From positions 1 to 6,743 of the forward strand of contig JAQUND010000087.1 of assembly GCA_028717785.1 (NCBI GenBank): DNA of 6,743 nucleotides. Reading direction: 5' to 3'. Shown here piece by piece: positions 1 to 6,319 of this stretch (position 1 is its first letter; every line of letters starts with the position of its first letter). A model generated the notes under the pieces. That model searched no databases. It saw only the letters and a program-made list of their open reading frames with translations, and was not told where the DNA came from. Source of the stretch: Candidatus Nanoarchaeia archaeon. GTDB taxonomy: Archaea > Nanoarchaeota > Nanoarchaeia > SCGC-AAA011-G17 > JAFCDX01. The translations under genes and the position numbers were made by a program.

Positions 1-1400
1 TCCCAAGGATTAGCAATATTATCAACTCTTGCCATTAAAGCAGCACCGAAAATTGAATTAGGTATATATAGATACTTATCGTTGTACTTATCGTATACTT
101 TTGAAAATCCTGCATAGATAGCAACATAAGAAGGACTTCTATAACCGTATTCTTCAGTAGCTTTAACATCAGTAACAGAGTCATTATTTAATTGACCCGC
201 TGGTACAACAGCAATACAGTCAGCACGAACTGATGCGATTCTTGCTATTTCTTGTTTTACCGTTGTATTATATGTAGTACCAATTAAAATATTAACATTA
301 GCGTTTTCTCTATCTTCAAAAATTACCCAGCCGTCAGTATCAGAAAGACCATTATTTTGATTACTTGCACCACCTGATAAAATAGCTAATCTATTTGTTG
401 AAGATCCTGAAGTTGTTATATCATATTTTACATAAGTATCACCGTTAGTATCTTCTAAGTCTGGTAGTAATGTATTTTCTCCAGCGCTATTAACATAAGG
501 GAAATGATTAGCTGCTAGTGTAACACCTTTCTTTATATAAATGTATTTTGAAACTCCATTAACAATATTTTCAATAAAAAGATCATTATTGTTTTCATCT
601 TTAAGATCTTCATTAAGAGAACCATAAAATGATTCTGTTGGTGAAATATAAAGTGTTCCAGCAGTTCTTTCTGTTTGTGTTCTAAAATAATCTTCCCAAT
701 TTTTATCAGTGGACTTTGTATAAACATTAAGTTTAAACACTTGACTTGCTGTTGGATACCATTTTTCAATTTCAGTATCATATAATGAAGAAGCTGAAGC
801 TGCATTAGCTGAAGAAGGATAATTATCATACGCAAATTTCCAATCAGCAGACAAACTAAACGGTTCAATAGTAACAGCAATACTATTACCATCTACACCA
901 GGACCAACATAAGAAACTATAACACTACTAGCTCCTGTTCCACCTACACCAGCATAATCATCAATTATACTAATATATTCAGATGTATCTAATCTATTTC
1001 CTCTAACAAATTTAGTACCAGAAATACCAGTACTTTGATTAGAAAAATCTAAGTTACTATCAAAACTTGCAAACGAATATGTATCAGCAGTTGTAGTATA
1101 ATCTCTAACTACATAAAGTGAACTTGATTCTTTTAAAAATTCTAAAGCTGCATAAGCGCCATAACCATATTCAGGGATTAGTTTTCCGTTAGTTGATGTA
1201 ATATCTGTTCCTGAAGTATAAATTGGTTCACCAAATGTTTCTACAAATTCTTTATCATTGGAGATATAAACGGGTCTATTTACTGGACCTCTTTTAGCTC
1301 TGATTACTATGCCCCCGTTAGATATGCCAGCAGGAACTAGTATTTCAGATAAATCAATTTCTTCTCTTTTTATTCCAGGAGCTTTAAATACTCTTGCCAT
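1..1400 (-). CDS. 18: Contractile tail sheath protein, T4 gp18-like (3' end beyond window)
   Basis: This is the subunit of the contractile sheath that surrounds the tail tube and drives genome injection. I translated it from the ATG at 1400 and it stays open for 466 codons to the window edge, so the C-terminal part is missing (T4 gp18 is about 659 aa). The N-terminus carries the sheath signature APGIKREE (residues 7-14), then EFVETFGEP (51-59), matching T4 'VNTFGQP', and LYVVRD (95-100), matching T4 'LRVVRA'. Near the visible end, YNDKYLYIP and ARVDNIANPW align with T4 'YNDVYRWVP' and 'ARTDNVSQTW'. The middle, rich in Ser, Thr, Asn and Gly, fits the variable surface-exposed domains of sheath proteins. 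The start is fixed by a strong GGAGG five bases upstream. It lies 26 bp after the 64-residue gene and is probably co-transcribed with it from the late promoters at 1646-1675. GC content is higher than in the inteins and the zinc-finger nuclease gene. Confidence 0.93.
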   Translation of the reverse strand, partial: MARVFKAPGIKREEIDLSEILVPAGISNGGIVIRAKRGPVNRPVYISNDKEFVETFGEPIYTSGTDITSTNGKLIPEYGYGAYAALEFLKESSSLYVVRDYTTTADTYSFASFDSNLDFSNQSTGISGTKFVRGNRLDTSEYISIIDDYAGVGGTGASSVIVSYVGPGVDGNSIAVTIEPFSLSADWKFAYDNYPSSANAASASSLYDTEIEKWYPTASQVFKLNVYTKSTDKNWEDYFRTQTERTAGTLYISPTESFYGSLNEDLKDENNNDLFIENIVNGVSKYIYIKKGVTLAANHFPYVNSAGENTLLPDLEDTNGDTYVKYDITTSGSSTNRLAILSGGASNQNNGLSDTDGWVIFEDRENANVNILIGTTYNTTVKQEIARIASVRADCIAVVPAGQLNNDSVTDVKATEEYGYRSPSYVAIYAGFSKVYDKYNDKYLYIPNSIFGAALMARVDNIANPW

Positions 1401-1405
1401 TATTT

Positions 1406-1410
1406 CCTCC
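1406..1410 (-). promoter_or_regulatory. Strong ribosome binding site of tail sheath gene
   Basis: The minus strand reads GGAGGAAATA and then ATG. This is a full GGAGG core five bases before the sheath start codon and the strongest Shine-Dalgarno match in the window, as expected for a protein made in many copies. It sits in the 26-bp gap after the 64-residue gene. Confidence 0.85.
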
Positions 1411-1426
1411 AAGTATTAATTTTCTA

Positions 1427-1621
1427 TTAATCATCATAAAACTTATTTCTTTTACTTCTTTTCTTATTAAATTCAACCGGTTTCAATTCCACAATAGGTA
1501 TAACTTTAGAATCTTCAATAACTTCTTTATTTTCTTGAACTTCAACCTCTTTAATAGAATTCTGCTCCACTAGCTTAGAATATATAGCTAATCCAGCATT
1601 AGGCTTTCTAGAAGTTCTCAT
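1427..1621 (-). CDS. Small hypothetical protein (64 aa) between large terminase and tail sheath
   Basis: I do not recognise this protein. It starts MRTSRKPNAGLAIYSKLVE, has a Glu/Val/Lys-rich middle (about residues 22-50) that looks helical or disordered, and ends in a very basic patch (NKKRSKRNK) followed by FYDD. There are no cysteines, no membrane segment and no signal peptide. Support for a real gene comes from three things: an SD-like GGAGAA at 1631-1636, nine bases before the ATG; a tidy fit between the large terminase and sheath genes; and two late-promoter octamers just upstream. Expression with the structural genes suggests a late, virion- or assembly-related role, but that is inference from position only. 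T4 has no obvious counterpart here that I can name. Confidence 0.7.
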   Translation of the reverse strand: MRTSRKPNAGLAIYSKLVEQNSIKEVEVQENKEVIEDSKVIPIVELKPVEFNKKRSKRNKFYDD

Positions 1622-1645
1622 ATTATACTATTCTCCATACCTCAT

Positions 1646-1653
1646 TATTTATA
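1646..1653 (-). promoter_or_regulatory. T4-type late promoter octamer, proximal copy
   Basis: The minus strand reads TATAAATA, the exact T4 late-promoter -10 element recognised by the phage sigma factor gp55 in T4. It ends 24 bases before the ATG of the 64-residue gene. Transcription starting about six bases downstream would give a leader of under 20 nt that still includes the GGAGAA ribosome binding site. It would serve the 64-residue gene and the tail sheath gene. Whether this phage encodes a gp55-like factor cannot be seen here. Confidence 0.6.
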
Positions 1654-1667
1654 TTACTTCTTAATTG

Positions 1668-1675
1668 TATTTATA
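1668..1675 (-). promoter_or_regulatory. T4-type late promoter octamer, distal copy
   Basis: This is a second exact TATAAATA on the minus strand, 22 bp upstream of the proximal copy and just after the large terminase stop codon (TGA, 1681-1683). As in T4 late promoters there is no evident -35 box. With the proximal copy it forms a tandem late-promoter region in the 59-bp gap between the packaging and tail genes. Confidence 0.6.
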
Positions 1676-1680
1676 AAAAA

Positions 1681-4600
1681 TCATACAAAAATCGCTGATG
1701 GTTGCCAATTAGGATCTCCTTCTCCACCAGAACCATCTATATCCTTCTTATCATCCTTAACTTCTATATCCTTTTCATCCCAATTACCTCTACCTACATT
1801 ATACTCATCTGTTATTGTTTTATTACCTTCATTTCCACTATCATATTCTTCCGTTTTAACAAAAAATAATGCCCATAACAAAGAAGTTACCGCATCGTCA
1901 TGCTCGTGTTTTCCAGCAGCAAATACGTTCGGCTTTACTTCTTCATATCTGCTTAATTCATAAACAGTACGTTCATCACATATATTTAACCAATGTTTTT
2001 CTACATATTCTTTTAAAAGAGCATTAGCATTTCTTTTGGATGATTTAGTGCTTCTAATCCCAAGTCCTTTCATATCAACATTTACTAAATTTTCATATTC
2101 CAATTCATACCATACATTATCACATACAGATTGACCTATATCATTATTCTCAATCATTATATAAGCATTATTATAAAACTGTGCTATAGATACAACTACC
2201 TGAGAAAAATCATGCGGTCTAATAAAATTATTTCTATATAATGCTACTTGCTCAATATTATGCTCATTAATAATTTTTAATATCTGAATAACCGAATAAT
2301 CTCTACCTGTACCTTTACCAGAATCCACCCCTAAAACGTAAGTAAATCCGTTTTGAGGCTGTTCATATATTAACAATAAACCGGTCCATTTAGTTGCTAC
2401 TGGATTTTTATATACAATTCTCTCTAAAATATCAGGATCTATTAATGTTGATGATGATCCTAAAAATTGAGTTCCATATTCCTGTTGCCATTTTACTCTA
2501 CCAATATCTTTAATAACAGCCTTTTTAAAATTTTCATCACGACCTGGCACTTCCCACCATCCTACACTTATAGGATAAAAACTGTTTGTATTACTATCTT
2601 TTCTAGTTGCATCCATCCAAAATTTATAAAAGTGATTCATTCCAAACGGCGTGTTAGAACTAACTATATTATTAAATAAAATACTATGACACCACTTATC
2701 ATTTTCATTATGATATAATGAAAAATCATATACTATATTTTGTGATTCCTCTATACTTTTTATTTTTTCCCATTTTAAATTATTAGATGTGTTCTCTAAC
2801 ATATCATTTAAACTACTAATATTTAATTCTAATAAAAACTCCTTATATTTTAACATTGTTGATCTATTAAAATGATTGTTTCTTTTATAATTTCCTTTTA
2901 ATAATCCCATTTTAATAACTTCATTATAAGCATTTTTATCAGTTTCTTTCATGTTCCTAATATTAATTTTAGAAAAAGGAATAATATCAGATCTATCTCT
3001 TGTTATATTTTCTGGTAATAATTTTTGATTTTTTTGTTTTCTTTCAAATCTAAAACCAATTATACTATAATACAACTTTGACATTGTTTTGTTTAATTCT
3101 AACCTATAACAATTTGAATACACTTTCACTTTTTTAGATGGTTTAGTTATACCCCATTGATACAATGATAGTATTCCAAAATTATTTAATAATGCCCTAA
3201 TTTGTTCTATCATCCTTTTAGATGATAACCCTATAGTAACAATTCCTCTCGTACTATGTGAAGATCCGTCTCCATCCATTATTCCTTGTAAAAGCGCAAT
3301 TATATTTTTTTTAGACATTAAAAACAATCTTTTTGGTATTATTTTTTCTTTAGCTTTTTTATTTAAATCAAAACCTAAAGAAATTAAGATATCACAAAAA
3401 AACTTAGAATTAATAGTATAATGTATTCCGCATTTAGTATACTTAAAATTTAATATTTTGAGTATTTTTTCAACTGAATCCCCACAAGTTATAGTAATTC
3501 CAGTATAATATATTTTATTTTTCTTTGTTTTTCTTCTACAAGCACTACCTTCTGATAAATATAACCCTAATAAATAAGCTAAATCTTCTGTTATACTATC
3601 AAAATCATAAATATTACTATTAGATGCTCTATTTTCTAAACTTGGTTTTATAATACTATCATCACTGCCCCATTTATCATCACCGTATCTAATAGCTAAA
3701 TAATCATTTTCTGTCAGATCTTTAGCTTTAACCCATATATATTTACCATTTCGATTTATAAAAAAAGGATGTTCATAAGAACACTCAATAAACGAACTAA
3801 TAGTTCTTATTTTTTTGGTTTTAGTATATCCGTTATTAACTACTATATTGCCTTTATTAAATTTATTTTTTCCCATAACTTCATATTCTTTAACATTATA
3901 TCCAATTTGAGGATTGTATTCTTTAGAATAATCAATAAAATCAGAAATTTCTTTAATACCATCAGGCGTTACTATAAATGTGTCTTTTGAAACGCAAGAA
4001 ACCATAATTATCATTGATGTTTTACCAGAAGTAATAACAGGATATGTTGATGCAATAAAATCATCCGCAATATGTTGAGGCACTTTTGCAAATTCATCTA
4101 AATAAAGTAAATTAATTGTAAACCCAGTTAATGATTGGCTTGATGTTGCAGCTGCTATAATACGACTGCCGTTTTCTAATACTACTGATTTTTTATTCCA
4201 ATCAACTATACCTTGTTGTAACCACATTGGAATAAATTTTAATGCAATTTTAATTCTATCTAATATTTCTATTGATAACGCTTCTTTGTTTGCCATTATA
4301 GCTGCTGTCTTATCTTTATTAAATAAAACATACCATAATAAAAATATAGTTGTGATTGTAGTATTATGAGATAATATATTATTTGTATATAGTGTATGAG
4401 TATCTGATTTTACGGTTATATCATACATTTCTTGTGGTTCTATATCTAACTTTTGAACTAATGTTACTTTTTCCAATCCATTTTTAGTAATAACTTTATC
4501 AACCCCAACAATTAAATCTTTAACAAACTTTTGCTTAAAATCATTAATCATTACTATATGATCATCAGCACATTTTAAACTACATTTTTCTGTAATTACT

Positions 4601-5079
4601 TCCCAGATATCAAATTTAATAGTTTTATGAATATGAGTTATATCTTTCCAACCTGAATTTGTCTCAACTTCCCATTCTTCAACTTCAAAAGATTCAATAA
4701 ACTTATTATCAATTGGTTTTATTTTTTTATGATTTGGTATTTTATAAAAATCTCCTATTTTAATTTCTTTAATTTCATCATTTCTCTTATTTCTAATTCT
4801 TACAATACTGTCTATATAAACACATTTTCCACTCTGTCTAGCAATCTTCAAAATAATATTCTTTTTATTATTAGGAGGATTCATATAAGCTTTCAATACT
4901 TTTTTCTGCCAATTCCACAATGCAATATTTTGTTTACCACCGTCAATAGTTACAATAGTATAATATTTTTCTGCAAAATAAATTATATCAGATTTACATT
5001 TAACTATTTCATTAACCATATCTTGAGTATAATTAATTTTTTCACCAGCTTTTCTTAATGATTTATTTCCTTCAAACAT
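1681..5079 (-). CDS. 17: Terminase large subunit (T4 gp17-like packaging ATPase/nuclease), interrupted by two inteins
   Basis: This is the DNA-packaging motor: an N-terminal ATPase pumps DNA into the prohead and a C-terminal RNase H-fold nuclease cuts the concatemer. The 1132-aa precursor holds about 530 aa of terminase (T4 gp17 is 610 aa). Removing residues 86-239 and 362-809 rejoins a continuous gp17-like protein. Walker A is RQSGK (81-85) joined to T240; Walker B is LLYLDE (324-329); the coupling motif is V360-S361 joined to T810, then PFGMNHFY, matching T4 'TTTPNGLNHFY'. Nuclease acidic residues by alignment to T4 D401/E458/D542 are D919 (GVDSGKGTGRDYS), E977 (MIENN) and D1061 or D1062 (HEHDDAVTSL). 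NKDKTAAIMANKEA and LQQGIVDWNK also match gp17. After about residue 1077 comes an acidic, Gly-rich tail ending WQPSAIFV. The start is supported by AAGGAA at 5088-5093, overlapping the upstream gene's stop codon. Without splicing, the ATPase site cannot form. Confidence 0.96.
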   Translation of the reverse strand: MFEGNKSLRKAGEKINYTQDMVNEIVKCKSDIIYFAEKYYTIVTIDGGKQNIALWNWQKKVLKAYMNPPNNKKNIILKIARQSGKCVYIDSIVRIRNKRNDEIKEIKIGDFYKIPNHKKIKPIDNKFIESFEVEEWEVETNSGWKDITHIHKTIKFDIWEVITEKCSLKCADDHIVMINDFKQKFVKDLIVGVDKVITKNGLEKVTLVQKLDIEPQEMYDITVKSDTHTLYTNNILSHNTTITTIFLLWYVLFNKDKTAAIMANKEALSIEILDRIKIALKFIPMWLQQGIVDWNKKSVVLENGSRIIAAATSSQSLTGFTINLLYLDEFAKVPQHIADDFIASTYPVITSGKTSMIIMVSCVSKDTFIVTPDGIKEISDFIDYSKEYNPQIGYNVKEYEVMGKNKFNKGNIVVNNGYTKTKKIRTISSFIECSYEHPFFINRNGKYIWVKAKDLTENDYLAIRYGDDKWGSDDSIIKPSLENRASNSNIYDFDSITEDLAYLLGLYLSEGSACRRKTKKNKIYYTGITITCGDSVEKILKILNFKYTKCGIHYTINSKFFCDILISLGFDLNKKAKEKIIPKRLFLMSKKNIIALLQGIMDGDGSSHSTRGIVTIGLSSKRMIEQIRALLNNFGILSLYQWGITKPSKKVKVYSNCYRLELNKTMSKLYYSIIGFRFERKQKNQKLLPENITRDRSDIIPFSKINIRNMKETDKNAYNEVIKMGLLKGNYKRNNHFNRSTMLKYKEFLLELNISSLNDMLENTSNNLKWEKIKSIEESQNIVYDFSLYHNENDKWCHSILFNNIVSSNTPFGMNHFYKFWMDATRKDSNTNSFYPISVGWWEVPGRDENFKKAVIKDIGRVKWQQEYGTQFLGSSSTLIDPDILERIVYKNPVATKWTGLLLIYEQPQNGFTYVLGVDSGKGTGRDYSVIQILKIINEHNIEQVALYRNNFIRPHDFSQVVVSIAQFYNNAYIMIENNDIGQSVCDNVWYELEYENLVNVDMKGLGIRSTKSSKRNANALLKEYVEKHWLNICDERTVYELSRYEEVKPNVFAAGKHEHDDAVTSLLWALFFVKTEEYDSGNEGNKTITDEYNVGRGNWDEKDIEVKDDKKDIDGSGGEGDPNWQPSAIFV
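2653..3996 (-). mobile_element. TerL intein 2: full-length intein with LAGLIDADG homing endonuclease (448 aa)
   Basis: This in-frame intein spans precursor residues C362 to N809. Block A is CVSKDTFIVTPDGIKEI with Cys1 as N-terminal nucleophile. Block B is ECSYEHPFF (His437, with Ser434 where Thr is usual), followed by WVKAKDLTENDYLAI. The endonuclease has two LAGLIDADG helices: LAYLLGLYLSEG (500-511, acidic residue E510) and LLQGIMDGDG (596-605, D604). A conserved-looking IGLSSKRMIEQIRALL follows at 616-631. Block F is VYDFSLYH (783-790) and block G is FNNIVSSN (802-809) with terminal Asn. The +1 extein residue is T810. The penultimate residue is Ser808 instead of the usual His. The DNA is markedly AT-richer than the flanking terminase sequence, as expected for a mobile element. 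It probably splices itself out post-translationally and may cut intein-less terL alleles. Confidence 0.93.
4363..4824 (-). mobile_element. TerL intein 1: mini-intein in the Walker A P-loop (154 aa, no endonuclease)
   Basis: This in-frame intein spans precursor residues C86 to N239 and splits the P-loop exactly between Lys85 and Thr240. Block A starts CVYIDSIVRIRN. Block B is SLKCADDHIVMI, with the block B His at 174 and Ala171 where Thr is common. Block F is MYDITVKSDTHTLY (218-231) and block G is NNILSHN (233-239), with penultimate His238 and terminal Asn239. The +1 nucleophile is Thr240. At 154 aa there is no room for a homing endonuclease and no LAGLIDADG or HNH motif is present, so it is a mini-intein made only of the splicing domain. 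It could be mobilised in trans by the endonuclease gene 268 bp upstream, but that is inference. Confidence 0.93.
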
Positions 5080-5083
5080 ATCA

Positions 5084-5094
5084 ATTATTCCTTA
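5084..5094 (-). promoter_or_regulatory. Ribosome binding site/junction repeat before large terminase
   Basis: The minus strand reads TAAGGAATAAT. It contains the TAA stop of the zinc-finger endonuclease gene (5092-5094) and an AAGGA Shine-Dalgarno about eight bases from the terL ATG. The same 11 bp recurs exactly at 6320-6330 and with one change at 6003-6013, so all three junctions from small to large terminase share it. The stop/SD overlap suggests translational coupling. Confidence 0.65.
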
Positions 5095-5994
5095 TAATAT
5101 ATTATTTAATATATTAGATATATTATTTCGTTGTTTATAATTTATTCTAACTAATTTAATATTATTATTTTTACAATAATTAGTTTTTATTTTATCTCTC
5201 ATTTTAGTTTTTCTAAATGCTTTTATTCCACCAAAATATTTAACACATTTAAAATGTAATTCGCCGTCATATTCTATACAAGTATTATAATCAGGTAAAT
5301 AAAAATCAAAAGGAAGTTTTCGTTTACTACAACAATTTTCAAATCTATATTGTCTAATATATTTTATTGATTTATCCTTTAATATAGTTTCAATTATTCT
5401 TTCACCAATAGATTCATTACAATATGGACATCCATATCTCCCTAAATTATTAATCGTAGCACTATGTTTATGACCTTTTTCACATGTATAATAGACTCTA
5501 GTAAAAGCCCCTTTATAAATAAAAGGATCAAATATCCATGTAGGTCTTAATGATTGAACATACAATTCGGCTTGCTCTTGATTTCTACGAATTTTATATT
5601 TACTACAAAACGGACAACCTCTACCTTTTATAATATTTAAAAAAATAGCATGATGTTTATGACCTTTATCACAAGTATAATAAATTCTAGTTTGTACATT
5701 TTTATATTCAAATGGATCGAATATCCAATTAGGTCTTTTTTTATATAATTGTTTTATTGCATTTTCATATGATTTTCTACATCGATTTGCGTTTTTAATT
5801 ATACGACATTTCATACAACCTTTATTTTGTTGTAAATTTGCAAAATTAGCATTTCCTTCATGGCCATTTTCACATATATAATCAACTCTGGTTTTTCTAT
5901 AACCCTGATAAATAAATGGTTTAAATATCCAATTAGAAAAATTATTCTTTAATATTTTTTCTGCTTGTTCTTGTGATAAATATTCGTGACTCAT
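5092..5994 (-). CDS. Free-standing homing-type endonuclease: three zinc-binding repeats plus C-terminal Vsr/EDxHD-like nuclease domain
   Basis: This 300-aa protein probably cuts DNA site-specifically to spread its own gene. The N-terminal two thirds are three tandem repeats of about 40 residues, each with WIFxPFxY, then CxxGH, then a CxxC pair. The zinc ligands by pattern are C41/H45/C60/C63, C108/H112/C127/C130 and C171/H175/C189/C192. The C-terminal domain (about 193-300) has SIGERIIE (E198), PFDFYLPDY (D230), IEYDGELHF (E241, D243, H247) and RDKIKTNYC (D267). That order fits the EDxHD, Vsr-like PD-(D/E)xK family seen in phage homing endonucleases such as I-Bth0305I. The gene is extremely AT-rich compared with its neighbours, a sign of recent acquisition. 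It starts 16 bp after the HNH gene, with AAGGAG at 6007-6012, and its stop overlaps the terL ribosome binding site. A non-homing nuclease role cannot be excluded. Confidence 0.85.
   Translation of the reverse strand: MSHEYLSQEQAEKILKNNFSNWIFKPFIYQGYRKTRVDYICENGHEGNANFANLQQNKGCMKCRIIKNANRCRKSYENAIKQLYKKRPNWIFDPFEYKNVQTRIYYTCDKGHKHHAIFLNIIKGRGCPFCSKYKIRRNQEQAELYVQSLRPTWIFDPFIYKGAFTRVYYTCEKGHKHSATINNLGRYGCPYCNESIGERIIETILKDKSIKYIRQYRFENCCSKRKLPFDFYLPDYNTCIEYDGELHFKCVKYFGGIKAFRKTKMRDKIKTNYCKNNNIKLVRINYKQRNNISNILNNIL
5419..5931 (-). repeat. Three tandem zinc-binding protein repeats inside the endonuclease gene
   Basis: Repeat units cover about residues 22-63 (5806-5931), 90-130 (5605-5727) and 153-192 (5419-5538). 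Repeats 2 and 3 are the most alike: both have WIFDPF, then TR(I/V)YYTC(D/E)KGHKH, then GCP(F/Y)C. Repeat 1 is more diverged (WIFKPF, CENGHEG, GCMKC). The homology is clear at protein level, and short DNA identities remain around the 'ggatc(a/g)aatatcca' segments of repeats 2 and 3. The units probably act as DNA-reading modules. Confidence 0.85.
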
Positions 5995-6002
5995 TTTTCA
6001 AT

Positions 6003-6013
6003 ATTACTCCTTA
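6003..6013 (-). promoter_or_regulatory. Ribosome binding site/junction repeat before zinc-finger endonuclease
   Basis: The minus strand reads TAAGGAGTAAT, the one-mismatch member of the three junction repeats. It holds the TAA stop of the HNH gene (6011-6013) and an AAGGAG Shine-Dalgarno 12 bases before the ATG at 5994, a rather long spacing. Confidence 0.6.
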
Positions 6014-6310
6014 ATTATTTTTCATTTTGCTATAGATCTCGTTTCCTTTAGTATCTATAGTTTTCAAAATTTTACCTGTTGTAGAGTTTAGCCATTCTAA
6101 TATAATTATAGAGTTTTCTGTTTTGATAGCGTGATTACCCGTAGATGATTCTGGTATATAGACATTACTATGACAGTTAGGGCAAAGAAAAACGCGATTA
6201 AATGATCGATTGGATCCATTTAGTTCTTTAGGTTTAATATGGTGCCAATTGATTTTATTACGGTTATTAGTAGAGTAGTCGCAGTTAGGATTTTCACAGT
6301 ACCAAGTCAT
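6011..6310 (-). CDS. Small HNH endonuclease (99 aa) between the terminase subunits
   Basis: This is a compact HNH (beta-beta-alpha-metal) nuclease. A zinc-type frame is visible: C5 and C10 (CENPNC) pair with C43 and C46 (LCPNCH). The HNH core has H23-H24 (WHHIKPKE), an Asn in the following loop (N38 of FNRV is the likely candidate) and H47. The common final His of CxxCHxxIH is Tyr51 here (CHSNVY), which may or may not matter. A C-terminal segment (about 64-90, including IIILEWLNSTTGKIL) follows the nuclease core. GC content in the stretch I counted resembles the terminase exteins, unlike the very AT-rich gene downstream, so it may be a long-term resident. Two roles are possible: a free-standing homing endonuclease, common in T4-like phages, or a packaging-associated HNH protein such as those coded beside terminase in HK97-like phages. 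The start is supported by AAGGAA at 6324-6329. Confidence 0.85.
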   Translation of the reverse strand: MTWYCENPNCDYSTNNRNKINWHHIKPKELNGSNRSFNRVFLCPNCHSNVYIPESSTGNHAIKTENSIIILEWLNSTTGKILKTIDTKGNEIYSKMKNN

Positions 6311-6319
6311 TCAAATTAT

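Noticed and set aside
533..892. 119-codon minus-strand open frame, Leu/Met/Ile-rich
   Set aside because: It lies out of frame inside the tail sheath gene, whose translation is clearly gp18-like. Its low-complexity product is a frame shadow.
2467..2679. Plus-strand open frame of 70 codons
   Set aside because: It is antisense to the conserved terminase extein and the end of intein 2, with no supporting ribosome binding site or recognisable protein.
3769..3990. Plus-strand open frame of 73 codons, Phe/Ile/Asn-rich
   Set aside because: It is antisense to intein 2 and arises from AT-rich codons on the other strand.
2653..4824. Group I introns as the explanation for the terL insertions
   Set aside because: Both insertions are open and in frame throughout, begin with Cys, end with Asn before Thr, and carry intein splicing blocks. 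Introns would not need this.
4729..5058. Plus-strand open frame of 109 codons
   Set aside because: It is antisense to the terL N-terminus and intein 1. The hydrophobic Phe/Ile/Asn composition is an antisense artefact and does not indicate a membrane protein.
5084..5130. AT-rich repeated 'atattatttaatatatta' tract as a terminator or origin
   Set aside because: It mostly encodes the Asn/Ile/Leu-rich C-terminus of the endonuclease. There is no GC stem with a T-run, and weak AT symmetry alone is not evidence.
5514..5521. TATAAATA late-promoter octamer on the plus strand
   Set aside because: It is inside a minus-strand gene and points against every gene in the window. One such octamer is expected by chance in this AT-rich DNA.
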